Assembly: GCA_051747965.1 (NCBI GenBank)
Contig: JBNJGS010000015.1
Location: 1-51,411 of the forward strand
DNA length: 51,411 nt
From: JAQIBY01 sp051747965
GTDB taxonomy: Bacteria > Bacteroidota > Bacteroidia > Bacteroidales > ML635J-15
Reading direction: 5' to 3'
In this document: positions 51,122 to 51,411 of the stretch, piece after piece
Layout: the number at the start of each line of letters is the position of its first letter
Numbering within the stretch: the first letter of the stretch is position 1
Translations under genes and position numbers: made by a program
Notes under the pieces: model-generated
The model's database searches: none
Seen by the model: only the letters and a program-made list of their open reading frames with translations
What the model was told of the DNA's origin: nothing

Positions 51122-51216
51122 TTGCCACTGGCTGTGCCGCTTGCACAATTCGCCTGAGCAGGGTCTTTCTCCGGCAGCCATGTCAGGCGTGTGCAGCATG
51201 GCACAGCCAGCGGCAA
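51122..51216. repeat. Long imperfect hairpin
   Basis: The arm at 51122-51157 (starting TTGCCACTGGCTGTGCC and ending CGCCTGA) is complementary to 51183-51216 (TCAGGCG to CAGCCAGCGGCAA). It pairs for most of its 34-36 bases, with a few mismatches and a small bulge; blocks of 11 and 7 perfect pairs lie at the base and top. The loop is 25 nt (51158-51182). TTAG/CTAA bases just outside could extend the stem. It is far longer than any terminator in the window and has no U tract. Confidence 0.75.
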
Positions 51217-51276
51217 GCTAAGCGCCTCCCACCTGGCGCAGATAATCGCTCCCACCAGGAAGTTTCTTGGTAAATG

Positions 51277-51326
51277 TTTTTGGCCATGATTTTTGCATTG
51301 CTTTGCTGCAAAAATTCATGCCAAAA
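51277..51326. repeat. AT-rich hairpin of about 20 bp
   Basis: The arm at 51277-51297 (TTTTGGCCATGATTTTTGCA within it) is complementary to 51307-51326 (TGCAAAAATTCATGCCAAAA). Each arm has one extra base, giving two offset bulges. The loop is 9 nt (TTGCTTTGC). It lies 60 bp to the right of the long hairpin. No run of T follows on either strand beyond those in the arms. Confidence 0.7.
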
Positions 51327-51411
51327 GTTGATTGTATCGCAGTATTTATAGTTGCCCCGCACGGCCCTGCGCCTCTGCTACAAATCATCAGAAACAAAGT
51401 GACGACTGCCT

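Larger units (their letters stand above)
50941..51411. other. Non-coding, GC-rich, repeat-rich end of the window
   Basis: No credible gene lies beyond the UbiD start. By hand count 51061-51240 is about 61% GC (110 of 180), well above the genes, which read as roughly the low to mid forties. The stretch contains at least three inverted-repeat structures, listed separately, a near-direct repeat (CGCCTCCCACCTGG at 51223-51236 and CGCTCCCACCAGG at 51247-51259) and a repeated TAGTTGCC (51119-51126, 51349-51356). It should also hold the ubiD promoter. No full match to TAnnTTTG is seen there; TATCTTTA at complement 50973-50980 is one base off. The structure suggests an intergenic repeat element or the edge of a mobile element continuing past 51411. 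Confidence 0.6.

Noticed and set aside
50931..51273. Two overlapping plus-strand ORFs of 96 and 60 codons at the right edge
   Set aside because: They run through inverted repeats and their protein sequence is Cys/Pro/Arg-rich without a recognisable domain; the frames are explained by GC-rich repeat DNA.
51043..51411. CRISPR array, integron attC or retron msd as explanation of the right-end repeats
   Set aside because: No regular repeat-spacer pattern, no attC consensus ends (RYYYAAC / GTTRRRY) at matching positions, and no reverse transcriptase or integrase in view; the structures are reported without assignment.
1..51411. tRNA, rRNA or insertion-sequence genes
   Set aside because: No cloverleaf-like segment, rRNA stretch or transposase was recognised on either strand in the gaps between genes; a covariance search could still find small RNAs.

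Overview
The window is chromosomal DNA from a member of the Bacteroidota, probably a free-living Bacteroidales or Flavobacteriia-like lineage. Four things point there. Two large secreted proteins end in type IX secretion (T9SS) type A sorting domains. There are SusC-like TonB receptors with an N-terminal carboxypeptidase-regulatory-like domain, plus families typical of the phylum (DUF5916, DUF3098, MnmD, multi-repeat DUF349). Several leaders carry the phylum's TAnnTTTG -7 promoter element. Most genes lack a strong Shine-Dalgarno sequence. No rRNA, tRNA, CRISPR array, transposase or prophage gene was seen. Most of the window is orderly core genome.

Layout. 1-5.3 kb: small secreted or envelope proteins on the minus strand (a CIA30-like protein cut by the edge, a lipoprotein, a DUF5916 outer-membrane protein, a MORN-repeat protein, a carboxypeptidase-regulatory-like protein) and a MIF-like tautomerase on the plus strand. 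5.4-13.4 kb: a plus-strand run with a T9SS Ig-repeat protein, then ftsX, DUF3098, uppP, truB, queA and prfB; prfB needs a programmed +1 frameshift. 13.4-18.2 kb: a minus-strand metal-handling cluster (Cys/His-rich secreted protein, TonB receptor, HMA metal-binding protein, secreted SagB-type nitroreductase, CDF exporter), with mntP diverging from it. 18.3-26.2 kb: mntP, DUF58, cca, thioredoxin, mnmD and a modular T9SS subtilase. 26.3-28.9 kb: a two-gene operon of a threonine-synthase-like PLP enzyme and an alpha-oxoamine synthase, best explained as the first two steps of sulfonolipid (capnine) synthesis. 29-31.6 kb: Uup-type ABC-F and trmD. 31.8-41.6 kb: DUF349 protein, TonB receptor, pyrG, yidC and a second ABC-F. 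41.6-49.1 kb: a lipid kinase, a cytoplasmic YD-repeat protein, parE-parC-aroK and a membrane protein. 49.2-50.9 kb: a UbiD-family decarboxylase.

The last 0.47 kb differs from the rest. It has no credible gene, is GC-rich (about 61% by hand count over 51061-51240) and is packed with three inverted-repeat structures. It is probably the edge of a repeat or mobile element lying outside the window.

The two most interesting signals are the candidate sulfonolipid operon, with its clean promoter and a palindrome at the predicted transcription start, and the metal cluster, which contains a terminator-like hairpin directly before an unusually strong ribosome binding site. Assignments come from reading translated sequence by eye; no database search was possible.
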